This document shows positions 1 through 9,903 of a stretch of DNA of 64,000 nt, one piece after another. The first letter of the stretch is position 1. Each line of letters starts with the position of its first letter. The translations under genes were made by a program, and so were the position numbers. The notes beneath the pieces are model-generated. The model was given only the letters and a program-made list of their open reading frames with translations, had not been told where the DNA came from and made no database searches. Source of the DNA: Clostridium sartagoforme (lineage in GTDB: Bacteria; Bacillota; Clostridia; Clostridiales; Clostridiaceae); the NCBI RefSeq assembly GCF_004794105.1, contig NZ_SRYR01000001.1, positions 124,001 through 188,000 of the forward strand. Direction: 5' to 3'.

Positions 1-2
1 AA

Positions 3-674
3 CTAGTATGGTTATATACTAGCGAATTAGGAAAGATAACAGCTATAGCTAAGGGATCAAGAAAGAGTAAGAGTAAGTTTTTGTCTATTACTCTTCCCTT
101 ATGTTATGGGGAATATATATTGTTTAAAGGAAAAAACTTATATAACCTTCAAGAAGGAAAAATAATAAGTTCTTTTCAAGGCTTATTAGATAATTTAGAC
201 AAATTAACATACTCATCTTATATATGTGAGCTTATTGATATATGCATTGAAGAAGGGGAAGTAAATCAGGAGCTATTTAGAAGCTTTATTACATGCATGT
301 ACTTGCTTAATACAGATGCATTAGATTATGAGCTACTTATAAGAGCCTTTGAGCTTAAAATATTAAGTGCTACAGGTTATGGGTTAAATTTAGACTATTG
401 CGCAAGCTGTAGAAAGAGGATTACAGTGTCTAATTATATATCATTATCTAGTTATGGAGGACTTTGTGAAAGTTGTGAAAAGGTTCATGGAATTTACATT
501 TCAAAGCCTGCATATAATTCAATAAAGTTTTTAATGAAGACTCCTATGGATAAAATATATAAGTTAAATGTAAATGAAGAAGTGAAAAGGGATATAAGAA
601 AAGTGATTACACATATTATATCCTCAAATTATTCTAAAAAGCCAAAGAGTCTAGAAATGTTAAATTATATTTAA
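3..674 (+). CDS. recO: DNA repair protein RecO (5' end outside the window)
   Basis: RecO mediates loading of RecA during recombinational repair. The reading frame is open from base 3 and its first residues (LVWLYTSELGKITAIAKG) are the typical N-terminal OB-fold of RecO, so the gene begins before the window; the TTG at 81 is internal and not the start. Four cysteines in two CxxC pairs (CASC near base 401 and CESC near base 467) form the zinc finger found in many RecO proteins. The stop lies 13 bases before the next gene, which has its own GGAGTG ribosome site, so the two are probably cotranscribed. Identification is from overall pattern and the zinc motif. Confidence 0.9.
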   Translation, partial: LVWLYTSELGKITAIAKGSRKSKSKFLSITLPLCYGEYILFKGKNLYNLQEGKIISSFQGLLDNLDKLTYSSYICELIDICIEEGEVNQELFRSFITCMYLLNTDALDYELLIRAFELKILSATGYGLNLDYCASCRKRITVSNYISLSSYGGLCESCEKVHGIYISKPAYNSIKFLMKTPMDKIYKLNVNEEVKRDIRKVITHIISSNYSKKPKSLEMLNYI

Positions 675-687
675 GGAGTGATTAAAG

Positions 688-1296
688 ATGGAGATTACTT
701 TAGAAAAGGTTGATTTAGTTATTGAAAGAACTGGTGTTACTTATGCAGAAGCAAAGCATGCTTTAGAAGTAAGCAATGGAGAGGTGTTAGACGCAATAAT
801 TTATATTGAGAGTATAAAAGAAGCTGATGCAGAAGCAAATGAAAAAATAAAAAGTGAAAGTATAGAAGATTTTAAAGAGTGGCTTAAAGAATTAATCAAT
901 AAAGGGAATGTAACTAGAATTAAGATTAGTAAAGATGGTAAGGAAATTGTAAATGTACCTGTAAATGCTGGAATAGCTGCAGGAGTTATAGCTATAATAT
1001 TACCACCTGTATTAGCCTTTGTTTTAATTGCTGCCGTAGTTACTAAGATAACTGTAGAAATAACTATGGCTGATGGTAGCGTAGAAGTAGTAAATAAATA
1101 TATAAGCAAGGCAGTAGATGAAATAAAAGATGTTGCTACTGATGTTGCAGATAAAGTTAAGAACAAAGTTGATGAAGTAAAAAAAGATAAGTCAAATAAG
1201 GATGAATATAAGATTTACAAAAAATCTACAATAAATACATCTGATGAAAATGATAATTCTTTCACATATACTGTTAATTTTGATGAAGAAGAGTAA
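688..1296 (+). CDS. DUF4342 domain protein
   Basis: The N-terminal ~45 residues (start MEITLEKVDLVIERTG) form a UBA-like helical bundle with the pattern 'TYAEAKHALEVSNGEVLDAI' seen in DUF4342 proteins. A central hydrophobic stretch (about residues 93-117, GIAAGVIAIILPPVLAFVL) could be a membrane segment or hairpin. The C-terminal third is a Lys/Asp/Glu-rich amphipathic helix followed by a polar tail. The function is unknown. A DUF4342 gene commonly sits near recO in clostridia. The ATG at 688 has GGAGTG about 8 bases upstream. An antisense frame at 801-1166 is a shadow. Confidence 0.8.
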   Translation: MEITLEKVDLVIERTGVTYAEAKHALEVSNGEVLDAIIYIESIKEADAEANEKIKSESIEDFKEWLKELINKGNVTRIKISKDGKEIVNVPVNAGIAAGVIAIILPPVLAFVLIAAVVTKITVEITMADGSVEVVNKYISKAVDEIKDVATDVADKVKNKVDEVKKDKSNKDEYKIYKKSTINTSDENDNSFTYTVNFDEEE

Positions 1297-1491
1297 ATTA
1301 AAGGAAAACAGAGGTAAACAGTGGAAAGAGTAAAATAAAAGAATGAAAATAGGGATATTCGGTTAAAATGAGTGATTTTTCAGAAAATTAAGTATAGTCA
1401 AACTATTATAAAATGTTATAATTAGTATGTAAATATCAAACTAATCAAAATTATCTGAATATTCCTATTTAATCTAGAAAGAGGGATAAAT

Positions 1492-2130
1492 TTGAAGTTG
1501 TCAGAAAGGCAAGAAGAAATTATCAGACTAGTTAAAAAAGGACAGCCTGTAACTAGTGAAGCTTTGGCAGAAAAGCTTGGAGTTACCAGAGCTGCTTTAA
1601 GGGCAGATCTTGCAATTTTAACGATGATAGGGGTATTAGATGCTAGACCTAAGGTTGGTTATGTATATTTAGGTGAGGCTCAAAATACTAGAATATTAGA
1701 AAATATATCTAGAGTTTTAGCTGGTGAAATTATGTCTAAGCCAGTTACTGTTACTGAGGAAACTACAGTATATGATGCAATCGTATTCTTGTTTTTAAAT
1801 GATGTGGGTACATTATTTATTGAAAACAATGGGATTTTAGTAGGAGCTGTTTCAAGAAAAGACTTTTTAAAGAATGCAATAGGCGGAACAGATATACATA
1901 AGGTTCCAGTTGGAGTTATTATGACTAGAATGCCTAATATAGTATGTGGGTCTACAGAAGATAGTGCTTACGATTTAGCAAAAAAAATAATAGAGCATGA
2001 AATAGATAGTATTCCGATAGTTGAGAAAATTGGGGATGGGTTAAATGAAAGACCTCAATTTAAGATTGTTGGAAAAATTTCAAAAACTAATATTACAAAG
2101 CTCTTCGTAAAACTGGGTGAGGGTAATTAA
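1492..2130 (+). CDS. HTH-CBS transcriptional regulator, CcpN/YqzB-like
   Basis: A winged helix-turn-helix (residues ~1-60, including 'VTSEALAEKLGVTRAALRAD') is followed by two CBS domains (~75-135 and ~140-205), the layout of Bacillus CcpN, a repressor of gluconeogenic genes. It lies 78 bases upstream of ppdK, so regulation of pyruvate-phosphate dikinase according to energy or nucleotide status is the natural inference. The start is TTG at 1492 with GAGGGA 5 bases upstream. A small hairpin (ACAGCC-AAA-GGCTGT, 2154-2168) lies between this gene and ppdK and lacks a T-run, so read-through is likely. Confidence 0.85.
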   Translation: MKLSERQEEIIRLVKKGQPVTSEALAEKLGVTRAALRADLAILTMIGVLDARPKVGYVYLGEAQNTRILENISRVLAGEIMSKPVTVTEETTVYDAIVFLFLNDVGTLFIENNGILVGAVSRKDFLKNAIGGTDIHKVPVGVIMTRMPNIVCGSTEDSAYDLAKKIIEHEIDSIPIVEKIGDGLNERPQFKIVGKISKTNITKLFVKLGEGN

Positions 2131-2208
2131 TTACAATATTTAATTAGCTAGCTACAGCCAAAGGCTGTTAGTATATACATCAATTTGATTGAACGGAGGA
2201 GTATTGAG

Positions 2209-4839
2209 ATGGAGAAAAAGAAGTATGTTTACCTTTTTAATGAAGGGAATGGGTCAATGAAAAACCTTCTAGGGGGTAAAGGGGCAAATTTATCAGAAAT
2301 GATTTTACTAGGAATTCCAGTACCACAAGGATTCACTGTTACAACAGAAGCTTGTAATAAGTATTACGAGGATGGGAAAGTAATATCAGAGGAAGTAATT
2401 GAAGAAATTCATCAAAAAATTACTGAACTTGAAAAGATAACTGGTAAAGAATTTGGTAGCTTAACTAAACCTTTATTAGTATCAGTTAGATCAGGCGCAA
2501 GGGTTTCAATGCCTGGTATGATGGATACAGTATTAAACCTTGGTTTAAATGATAAGTCTGTAGTTGCTATGGCAGATTTAACTGGAAATCCAAGATTTGC
2601 ATACGATTCATATAGAAGATTTATTCAAATGTTCTCTGATGTTGTTATGGACATTGAAAAGAGATTATTTGAAAATCTAATAGATGAAATGAAGGAAGAA
2701 AAAGGTGTTGAATTAGACACAGACTTAACTGCTGATGATTTAAAAGAACTAGTAGAAAAATATAAAGAACTGTACAAAAAAGAAATGGGAACAGACTTCC
2801 CTCAAGATCCTAAAACTCAATTAATAGAATCAATAACAGCTGTATTTAGATCATGGGATAATCCAAGAGCTATAGTGTATAGAAGATTAAATGATATTCC
2901 AGGAGAATGGGGTACAGCAGTAAACGTTCAAGAAATGGTATTTGGTAATAAGGGAGAAACTTCAGGAACAGGAGTTGTATTCTCAAGAGACCCTGCAACT
3001 GGTGAAAATGTAATATATGGTGAATATTTAATGAATGCTCAAGGTGAAGACGTTGTTGCTGGAATAAGAACACCTCTTCCAATTGCAAAATTAGAAGAGC
3101 AAAACCCAGAAATATATAAGCAATTCACTGATATTGTTCATACATTAGAACATCACTACAAAGATATGCAAGATATGGAAATAACTATAGAAGAAGGTAA
3201 GTTATACTTCCTACAAACTAGAAATGGTAAGAGAACAGCTCAGGCTGCTTTAAAAATTGCTGTTGACCTAGTTGAAGAAGGAATGTTGACTAAGGATCAA
3301 GCAATACTTAAGGTTGAACCTAACCAACTAGATTCATTACTTCACCCAGCTTTCCATACTGAAGACTTGAAGAAAGCTACTCCAATAGCTAAAGGTCTTC
3401 CAGCATCTCCAGGAGCTGCTTGTGGTAAGATTGCATTTACTGCAGAAGAAGCTAAGGAAAGAAATGAAAAGGGTGAAAGCGTAGTTTTAGTAAGACTTGA
3501 AACTTCACCAGAAGATATCGAAGGTATGATAGCTGCTAAGGGTATCTTAACTGTAAGAGGTGGTATGACTTCTCACGCAGCAGTTGTTGCTAGAGGAATG
3601 GGAACTTGCTGTGTTGCAGGATGTGGAGCTTTAAAGGTTAATGAAGAAGCTAAAACTTTAGAAGTAGATGGAAAAGTTTATACAGCTGATGATTTCATCT
3701 CAATAGATGGATCAACAGGTAATATATATGGAGAAGCTGTTAATACAGTTACACCAGAAATTTCAGGACACTTTGCTACATTTATGGGATGGGCAGATGA
3801 AATAAGAAAACTAAAGGTTAGAACTAATGCTGACTCCCCAAGAGATACTAAGCAAGCTATGGAGTTTGGAGCAGAAGGTGTTGGATTATGTAGAACTGAG
3901 CATATGTTCTTTGCAGAAGATAGAATTATGGCAGTTAGAGAAATGATAGTTGCTAAGAGTGAAGAGCAAAGAAGAAAAGCTCTTGAAAAATTACTTCCAA
4001 TGCAAAGAGAAGATTTCGTTGGAATATATGAAGCTTTAGAAGGAAAGCCAGCTACTATTAGATTCCTAGATCCACCTCTACATGAATTCTTACCTCATAA
4101 TGATGATGATATTCATGCTTTAGCTAATGACCTAGGCATTACTTTTGAGGAGTTAAAGGCTACTGTTAATGAATTACATGAGTTTAACCCAATGATGGGA
4201 CATAGAGGATGTAGATTAGCAGTTTCTTATCCAGAAATAGCTGAAATGCAAACTAGAGCAGTAATAGAAGCTGCTATAGAGGTTAAAAATAATAAGGGTT
4301 ATGATGTAGTACCTGAAATAATGATTCCGTTAATTGGAGAAATTAAGGAATTAAAATATGTTAAAGATGTAGTAGTTAATACTGCTAAAGAAGTAATGGA
4401 AGAAAAGGGAGTTCAATTAGACTATAAAGTAGGTACAATGATTGAAATTCCAAGAGCTGCATTAACTGCAGATGAAATTGCTAAAGAAGCAGACTTCTTC
4501 TCCTTTGGTACAAATGACTTAACTCAAATGACATTTGGATTCTCAAGAGATGATGCTGCTAAATTCTTAGCTGACTACTATGAAAAGAAGATTTATGAAC
4601 AAGATCCATTTGCAAAACTAGATCAAACTGGTGTAGGTGCATTAGTTAAAATTGCAACTGAAAAGGGAAGATCAGTTAAGAGTGATCTTAAGATTGGAAT
4701 ATGTGGAGAACACGGTGGAGATCCATCATCAGTAACATTCTGCCATGATATTGGATTAGATTATGTTTCTTGTTCACCATTTAGAGTACCAATTGCTAGA
4801 TTAGCAGCTGCACAAGCTCAAATTAAAAATAAAAGATAG
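2209..4839 (+). CDS. ppdK: Pyruvate, phosphate dikinase
   Basis: This enzyme interconverts pyruvate + ATP + Pi and PEP + AMP + PPi and in clostridia acts in glycolysis or gluconeogenesis. The 876-residue product has the N-terminal nucleotide-binding domain (GGKGANLSEM near the start), the central swivelling phosphohistidine domain (GGMTSHAAVVARGMGTCCVA; the His is the phosphorylated residue) and the C-terminal PEP/pyruvate TIM barrel (GICGEHGGDP with the catalytic Cys). I chose ATG 2209 because GGAGGAG lies 6 bases upstream; an upstream in-frame TTG at 2185 would run through that ribosome site. A strong terminator follows directly. Confidence 0.97.
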   Translation: MEKKKYVYLFNEGNGSMKNLLGGKGANLSEMILLGIPVPQGFTVTTEACNKYYEDGKVISEEVIEEIHQKITELEKITGKEFGSLTKPLLVSVRSGARVSMPGMMDTVLNLGLNDKSVVAMADLTGNPRFAYDSYRRFIQMFSDVVMDIEKRLFENLIDEMKEEKGVELDTDLTADDLKELVEKYKELYKKEMGTDFPQDPKTQLIESITAVFRSWDNPRAIVYRRLNDIPGEWGTAVNVQEMVFGNKGETSGTGVVFSRDPATGENVIYGEYLMNAQGEDVVAGIRTPLPIAKLEEQNPEIYKQFTDIVHTLEHHYKDMQDMEITIEEGKLYFLQTRNGKRTAQAALKIAVDLVEEGMLTKDQAILKVEPNQLDSLLHPAFHTEDLKKATPIAKGLPASPGAACGKIAFTAEEAKERNEKGESVVLVRLETSPEDIEGMIAAKGILTVRGGMTSHAAVVARGMGTCCVAGCGALKVNEEAKTLEVDGKVYTADDFISIDGSTGNIYGEAVNTVTPEISGHFATFMGWADEIRKLKVRTNADSPRDTKQAMEFGAEGVGLCRTEHMFFAEDRIMAVREMIVAKSEEQRRKALEKLLPMQREDFVGIYEALEGKPATIRFLDPPLHEFLPHNDDDIHALANDLGITFEELKATVNELHEFNPMMGHRGCRLAVSYPEIAEMQTRAVIEAAIEVKNNKGYDVVPEIMIPLIGEIKELKYVKDVVVNTAKEVMEEKGVQLDYKVGTMIEIPRAALTADEIAKEADFFSFGTNDLTQMTFGFSRDDAAKFLADYYEKKIYEQDPFAKLDQTGVGALVKIATEKGRSVKSDLKIGICGEHGGDPSSVTFCHDIGLDYVSCSPFRVPIARLAAAQAQIKNKR

Positions 4840-4842
4840 AGT

Positions 4843-4871
4843 AAAAAGGACTGCTTAGGCAGTCCTTTTTT
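4843..4871 (+). terminator. Rho-independent terminator of ppdK
   Basis: AAAAAGGACTGC and GCAGTCCTTTTT pair around a 4-base loop and the right arm runs into a T-tract. It starts 4 bases after the ppdK stop codon. Confidence 0.9.
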
Positions 4872-4971
4872 GCAATTACCAATTATCAATTTAAAAATTA
4901 CTTGGCAATCTATTATATAATTAAAGAATAAGAATAGTATAAAGAAAAATATAAATTAACTGGAGGGAATT

Positions 4972-5220
4972 ATGGGAATGTTTAAAAATATGATAAAAAT
5001 AAGCATAGATATTCCATATGAGAACTACACTGTTTATCCAACAGTTAGCATTACAAAGGATGCTATTATTAATTACTGTATTAAGGAAAATATCGATTTT
5101 GAGTTCTTGGAAAATAATTCAGATAATAATATGCAAGTAAAGCTAGACAATAAGCTCTATGAAATACTACGCTTTAATGCTGGGAGAGGTGGCTACGGAA
5201 TCAAATGTAGACCAGTTTAA
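4972..5220 (+). CDS. Small conserved protein, DUF4318-like
   Basis: An 82-residue cytoplasmic protein with no signal or membrane segment. The end 'RGGYGIKCRPV' and the phrase 'KDAIINYCIKENIDFEF' resemble the short DUF4318 family of Firmicutes as I remember it; I cannot confirm this by search. The function is unknown. ATG 4972 has TGGAGGG 6 bases upstream. The gene stands alone between the ppdK terminator and its own terminator hairpin. Confidence 0.65.
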   Translation: MGMFKNMIKISIDIPYENYTVYPTVSITKDAIINYCIKENIDFEFLENNSDNNMQVKLDNKLYEILRFNAGRGGYGIKCRPV

Positions 5221-5222
5221 TA

Positions 5223-5315
5223 TTAATAAAATGCGAGGCATTTTATTAATTAAAGAATGAAAAAATTAAAAAATGAAAGAGGTTTTTTATATGAAAACCT
5301 CCTTTATTCATTCTT
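5223..5315 (+). terminator. Two consecutive terminator-like hairpins
   Basis: First, a perfect 12-bp stem (TTAATAAAATGC / GCATTTTATTAA, 5223-5249). Second, an imperfect stem in which GAGGTTTT (5279-5286) pairs with AAAACCTC (5294-5301) and outer GAATGAA pairs with TTCATTC, ending in TTTTATTTT. Together they close the transcript of the 82-residue gene. Confidence 0.65.
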
Positions 5316-5318
5316 TTA

Positions 5319-5538
5319 TTTTATATGCTTAGAATTTTGTTCAAATATTCTATTTATCTTTGTTATTACTTAACGATTTTAAATATCTAAATGAATAATT
5401 AATCATATAAAGGATATGTATAAAATTTATGCTTTTATTATAATCAGAACTATAATATTTATTTGTAAATCTGAAAAATAATATATTATTATGCTATCTT
5501 AGCAGTTTATTAAAAGTCCTATGCACTAAATAATAATA
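5319..5538. other. AT-rich spacer, no gene seen
   Basis: I find no coding frame with a ribosome site, no tRNA and no clear hairpin here. It separates the terminators from repeat copy A. Confidence 0.6.
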
Positions 5539-5682
5539 GTTGAAATTCAGCTTGTCTGAATTTCTTCCTTCAGTATCCTTACATTCAAAAGATTAAGTTA
5601 TTCAAGGAGTCTTTAACATATTGTGAGTAGGTCGACTTGGAGCTTGTCGAGGTCGACAGAGCACAATATGTTAAAGACTCCT
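5539..5682 (-). repeat. Two-hairpin 144-bp repeat, copy A
   Basis: The larger hairpin has perfect 21-base arms (5605-5625 AGGAGTCTTTAACATATTGTG; 5662-5682 its complement) around a 36-base loop rich in GTCGAC. The smaller hairpin has 9-bp arms (GAAATTCAG 5542-5550, CTGAATTTC 5556-5564). The whole block recurs at 31726-31868 in the opposite orientation. The large hairpin ends 7 bases from the stop codon of cotS, so on the minus strand the order is gene, large hairpin, small hairpin. There is no T-run, so it is not a normal terminator. Strand is given relative to the neighbouring gene. Confidence 0.85.
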
Positions 5683-5689
5683 GTGAAAT

Positions 5690-6751
5690 CTATATCTTAA
5701 TATTATAGTGTTTTCTTAGGGCTTTACTTAGATCGTAAACAAATTCTAATTGATTCTTACTTTTATTTATGTTTTTTTCCATAAGAGAAATAAAGGAATT
5801 TTTATTGCATTTTCTTATATTTTTATAATAGTCTCTAGAAAGCTTCCAAAATTTCTGAGGAAAAGCAATGTAAGCTAATATAAACTTTAAATCTGATGGA
5901 CTAAGTTCATTTTCTTCCATATAGGCATCTAAAATATTTATTGTTAAATTAGTTTGCCAATTTGTATTATCCCTTTTTAATAACCTTCTTAAAAAATAAG
6001 ATATATCTTTTACTGAATAATCAAATTTACACTTATCAAAGTCTATTAAGGCTACATTACTACCATGTACAATAATATTTTTATTTACGTAATCTCCATG
6101 GCAAAGAGATGTAGATAATTCATCACTTATTATAGAGGAAGAAATCTCATAAGAAATCTTAGCTAGTTCTAAGTTATCATCTACATTATCTAATATTAGA
6201 TTTGAAAATCTATCATCATATTTATGAGCATTACCAATGCTTTGAAGTAGTTGGTTAAAATGTTTCCCTATAGTCTCATTGTAATTTTCAAGACCAATCC
6301 TTTGTGCACTACCTGATATAGGTTTGAAATTTTTGGAGGTTGTATGTAACTTTCCTAAGGTTTTAGATGATAGAAGCACATGATTAATATTATCAAAATC
6401 ACATTTATCTCCATCAAGCCAAGGGGTTAAAATAAAAAGCATATTCTTATATTTAACATATCTGTTTCCGTCTACAGTTGGTAAAAGCTTAGGAACAAGA
6501 ATTTTATTTCTATAGCACCATTCCATAGCAGAATATACATACAAAAGATTCTCTTCATTATAGTAAACTTTTTTTAAGCAAAAACTTTTATTATCAACAT
6601 CTATCCTATAGACAGCTCTTTGTTTTTCTGTGTCTTTAAATTTTATACTAAATACAGCAGCATTCTTTAAGTTATATAAAGTTAATATATTGTTTTTAAT
6701 TTCATCTATAGGAAGAAGCTCATCTTTTATAGAGGGTGGTACCTTTCTCAT
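5690..6751 (-). CDS. CotS-family spore coat protein (kinase/APH fold)
   Basis: The 353-residue product has the aminoglycoside-phosphotransferase-like fold used by the CotS/YsxE/CotI spore coat family. Visible motifs are the catalytic-loop equivalent HGDYVNKN and the metal-binding IDFDKC (DFG equivalent), followed by the YSVKDISYFLRRLLKR segment typical of CotS proteins. The family associates with the spore coat and its substrates are mostly unknown. ATG 6751 has AAGGAGATATAC before it. It is transcribed against the flanking plus-strand genes and is probably a single-gene, sporulation-time unit (inference). Confidence 0.8.
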   Translation of the reverse strand: MRKVPPSIKDELLPIDEIKNNILTLYNLKNAAVFSIKFKDTEKQRAVYRIDVDNKSFCLKKVYYNEENLLYVYSAMEWCYRNKILVPKLLPTVDGNRYVKYKNMLFILTPWLDGDKCDFDNINHVLLSSKTLGKLHTTSKNFKPISGSAQRIGLENYNETIGKHFNQLLQSIGNAHKYDDRFSNLILDNVDDNLELAKISYEISSSIISDELSTSLCHGDYVNKNIIVHGSNVALIDFDKCKFDYSVKDISYFLRRLLKRDNTNWQTNLTINILDAYMEENELSPSDLKFILAYIAFPQKFWKLSRDYYKNIRKCNKNSFISLMEKNINKSKNQLEFVYDLSKALRKHYNIKI

Positions 6752-6895
6752 GTATATCTCCTTTTTTATTATTTATTACTAAGATATTAGTAAAAAAAAG
6801 AAAATATACTTGGTATTAAATATAAAATTATAAAATATGTTTAAATAGAGGAAAATAGAGAAAAATATAGAATATGTAATATAGAGGTGAGATAG

Positions 6896-7927
6896 ATGAA
6901 TGTAAGAGAAAAAATGGAGGGTTTTGAGAGGTTGACATTGCTTCCTCAAGCAACATTTAGTAGTGAAAGTCTAGGAAGAAAAGAAGAGGAAGAGAAGGAT
7001 TCCTTTAGAACTTGCTTCATGGTTGATAGAGATAGAATAATTCATTGTAAATCTTTTAGACGTTTAAAGCATAAAACTCAAGTGTATATTAAAACTTTTG
7101 GAGACCACTATAGAACAAGACTTACTCATACATTAGAAGTATCTCAAATAGCAAGAACTATAGGTATAGGAATAGGGATTAATGAATCATTAATTGAAGC
7201 AATATCATTAGGCCATGATTTAGGTCATGCAGCTTTTGCTCATAATGGTGAGGAAGTAATTAATGAATTTTTAGATGAAGGTTTTAGGCATAATGAACAA
7301 AGCGTTAGAGTAGTTGAAAAACTTGAAAGAGAAGGAAGAGGACTAAACCTAACGGAAGAAGTAATAGATGGAATCCTACATCACAGTGGCTTAAGCAATA
7401 ATAGTAATAATAAAGCTAAAACTTTAGAAGGTAGAGTAGTTAAAGTAAGTGATAAGATAGCTTATTTAAATCATGATATAGATGACTCTATAAGAGCTGG
7501 ACTTTTAAGAGTAGATGATTTACCTAAAGAAGTAATAAAGGTCTTAGGGAAAACCCATTCTGAAAGAATTGAAACTTTAGTAACTGATGTAGTTAAAAAT
7601 ACAACAGTAGCTTTAGAAAAAGGAATATTTGATATTGAATTTAGTAAAGAAGTATGGGAGGCTATGACAGAACTTAGAAGGTTTATGTTTAAAAATGTAT
7701 ATTTAGGAGATATTCTAAGAGTAGAGAGGAATAAAGCAAAATTTGTGTTAGAAAATATCTTAAATTATTATTATAATCATGAAAATGAATTACCTGATAT
7801 TTATAAAAAAGTAGCTAAGGAAGAAGGCTTAAAAAGAGCTGTAGCTGACTATGTTGCAGGGATGAGTGATGATTATTGTTTAAATATGTTTAATAATTTA
7901 TTCGTTCCTAAACTTGTAATTTATTAA
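6896..7927 (+). CDS. dgt: dNTP triphosphohydrolase (Dgt-like, HD domain)
   Basis: This enzyme hydrolyses dNTPs to the nucleoside and triphosphate. The HD-domain metal ligands are visible: H78 in [11 protein letters not shown]107-D108 in [10 protein letters not shown], and a later D in [14 protein letters not shown]. The length (343 aa) is that of the shorter Gram-positive subfamily. ATG 6896 has GAGGTGAGATAG upstream. It directly precedes dnaG and rpoD, the usual clostridial macromolecular-synthesis order. Confidence 0.92.
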   Translation: MNVREKMEGFERLTLLPQATFSSESLGRKEEEEKDSFRTCFMVDRDRIIHCKSFRRLKHKTQVYIKTFGDHYRTRLTHTLEVSQIARTIGIGIGINESLIEAISLGHDLGHAAFAHNGEEVINEFLDEGFRHNEQSVRVVEKLEREGRGLNLTEEVIDGILHHSGLSNNSNNKAKTLEGRVVKVSDKIAYLNHDIDDSIRAGLLRVDDLPKEVIKVLGKTHSERIETLVTDVVKNTTVALEKGIFDIEFSKEVWEAMTELRRFMFKNVYLGDILRVERNKAKFVLENILNYYYNHENELPDIYKKVAKEEGLKRAVADYVAGMSDDYCLNMFNNLFVPKLVIY

Positions 7928-7970
7928 AAATAAAATAAACAAAGTTTAAAAAAATAGAGGAAATTTAATA

Positions 7971-8114
7971 TTGATAAAGAATATAAATAAAGAAGAATTA
8001 AAAAAAGCCTATAAAAACTTTCAAATAAAGAAGGATTTTAATAAAAAATGTCGAAATTATTATAGGTTGACCAAAAATATAAGTAAGGAGGTGAATCTCC
8101 TTGCAGATTTCTGA
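7971..8114 (+). CDS. Possible 47-residue basic peptide overlapping dnaG
   Basis: A TTG-initiated frame (MIKNINKEELKKAYKNFQ...) lies in the 173-base gap between dgt and dnaG, with AGAGG 10 bases upstream, and its stop is 14 bases inside dnaG. The product is Lys/Asn-rich with a helical start. The overlap would allow translational coupling to dnaG. I do not recognise it; it could equally be untranslated leader. Confidence 0.3.
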   Translation: MIKNINKEELKKAYKNFQIKKDFNKKCRNYYRLTKNISKEVNLLADF

Positions 8115-9858
8115 AGAGATTCTAGAAAAAATTAAAGAAGCAAATGACATTGTAGATGTAATTTCTGAGTCAGTTAGACTTAAAAAGTCTGGAAGAAGCT
8201 TTTCAGGATTATGTCCATTCCATAATGAAAAATCCCCATCTTTTTCTGTTTCACAAGAAAAGCAGATTTATAAATGTTTTGGATGCGGCGAATCAGGGAA
8301 TGTAATTACTTTTGTTATGAAAAACAAACATATGCCTTTCATGGATGCAATCAAATTTTTAGCTGATAGATCTAACATTGTTCTTCAAGAAGAAGCTAGA
8401 GTAAATCCCACTGCAAGAAAAAAAGAATTATTATATAAAGTAAATGTAGAAGCAGGCAGGTTTTTTTATTCTAACTTAAGAGCTAATAAAATTGCAAAAG
8501 AATATTTTCTAAATAGGGGCATAAGAGAAGAAACTATTAAAAAGTTTGGATTAGGATATGCAAAGGATAGTTGGAATAATTTATTATTTCATTTGAGAAA
8601 GCTTGGATATAAGGATGAGATCTTATTAGAAGCTGGATTAGTACTTACTTCAGAAAAGACTGGCAATAATTATGATAGATTTAGAAATAGAGTAATGTTT
8701 CCAGTTTTTGATTATAGGGGGAAGGTTATAGGCTTTGGTGGGAGAGTCTTAGATGATTCTAAGCCGAAATATTTAAATTCTCCTGAAACTTTAGTTTTCC
8801 AAAAAGGTACTAATTTATATGGGCTAAACTTTGCAATAAAAAGTAATATGCAGGAAAGATACTTTATTATGGTAGAAGGATATATGGATTTAATAACCTT
8901 GCATCAATATGGAATTACAAATGTTGTAGCGTCATTAGGTACTGCATTAACAGAAAATCAGGCAAGATTATTAAAAAGGTATGCTGATAAAGTAATCATT
9001 TCTTATGATGCTGATGTAGCAGGGCAAACAGCCACTATGAGAGGGTTAGAAATATTAAAAAATGCAGGTTTTGACGTTAGAGTTTTAAGTATTCCTCAAG
9101 GAAAAGATCCAGATGAATATGTAAGAAGTAATGGAAAAGAAGCCTTTATTAAGCTAATTAATGACGCAGAAGGTTTAGTAGATTACAGGATTAAAAAAGC
9201 TGGTGAAAATATAAACTTTAAAGACAGTAATGACTTGATAAGATATGGTAAAAAGGTTACAGAAATATTGGCAAAGGTAAATCCTATCGAAAAGGATATC
9301 TATATTAAAAAGATATCAGAAAATACAGGTATAAGAGAACAGGCTCTATATGACTTACTATCAAAAGAAATGACAAAAAATATTAAAAATCAAGAATTTA
9401 TGAATAATAAGGAAGAAAATGGAACAAAATTATATAAGGAGCCTGCATTTCTTAAGGCAGAAAGAGCTCTGTTGAAATTATCTCTAGAAGATGAATATTT
9501 TGATTTCATTAACAAACTAATAAACCAAGAAGAGTTAATTCTTCCAGAACATAAAGAGATTTTTTCTATTATTAAAGAAGCTAAAAAGGGAAACATAAAT
9601 AATATAATAACTTTTTTAGAAACAAGGTGTACTGAAATTAAAACTATTGAAGAAATTGTAAAAATTAAGGATCAAGAAGTTTTAACAGGAAAAGATAATA
9701 AAAAGCTTATAGAGGATTTAGTTAGACAGATTAATAATTATAAATTGAATACACGTAAAAAAGAATTAAAGCAAAAGCAAAAAGCTTTAGAGGCACAAGG
9801 GAAGATTGAAGAGTCTATACAAATTGCAATTGAGCTAAATAAGCTAATGAATAGCTAA
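8101..9858 (+). CDS. dnaG: DNA primase
   Basis: Synthesises RNA primers for replication. The CHC2 zinc ribbon is seen at C38, H41, C59 and C62 (CPFHNEKSPS...YKCFGCG). The Toprim domain follows with 'MVEGYMDLITLHQYG' and 'SYDADVAGQ', and a C-terminal helicase-interaction region closes the 585-residue protein. The start is TTG 8101, given by AAGGAGGTGAATCTCC immediately upstream; a TTG start fits moderate expression of primase. It is followed within 45 bases by rpoD. Confidence 0.97.
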   Translation: MQISEEILEKIKEANDIVDVISESVRLKKSGRSFSGLCPFHNEKSPSFSVSQEKQIYKCFGCGESGNVITFVMKNKHMPFMDAIKFLADRSNIVLQEEARVNPTARKKELLYKVNVEAGRFFYSNLRANKIAKEYFLNRGIREETIKKFGLGYAKDSWNNLLFHLRKLGYKDEILLEAGLVLTSEKTGNNYDRFRNRVMFPVFDYRGKVIGFGGRVLDDSKPKYLNSPETLVFQKGTNLYGLNFAIKSNMQERYFIMVEGYMDLITLHQYGITNVVASLGTALTENQARLLKRYADKVIISYDADVAGQTATMRGLEILKNAGFDVRVLSIPQGKDPDEYVRSNGKEAFIKLINDAEGLVDYRIKKAGENINFKDSNDLIRYGKKVTEILAKVNPIEKDIYIKKISENTGIREQALYDLLSKEMTKNIKNQEFMNNKEENGTKLYKEPAFLKAERALLKLSLEDEYFDFINKLINQEELILPEHKEIFSIIKEAKKGNINNIITFLETRCTEIKTIEEIVKIKDQEVLTGKDNKKLIEDLVRQINNYKLNTRKKELKQKQKALEAQGKIEESIQIAIELNKLMNS

Positions 9859-9903
9859 AGAGAGGTGTAGATGCAGTTGGCAATAACGGAAGGAGGTAAA
9901 AAC

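Noticed and set aside
81-674. TTG at 81 as the recO start
   Set aside because: The same frame upstream continues the RecO N-terminal domain to the window edge.
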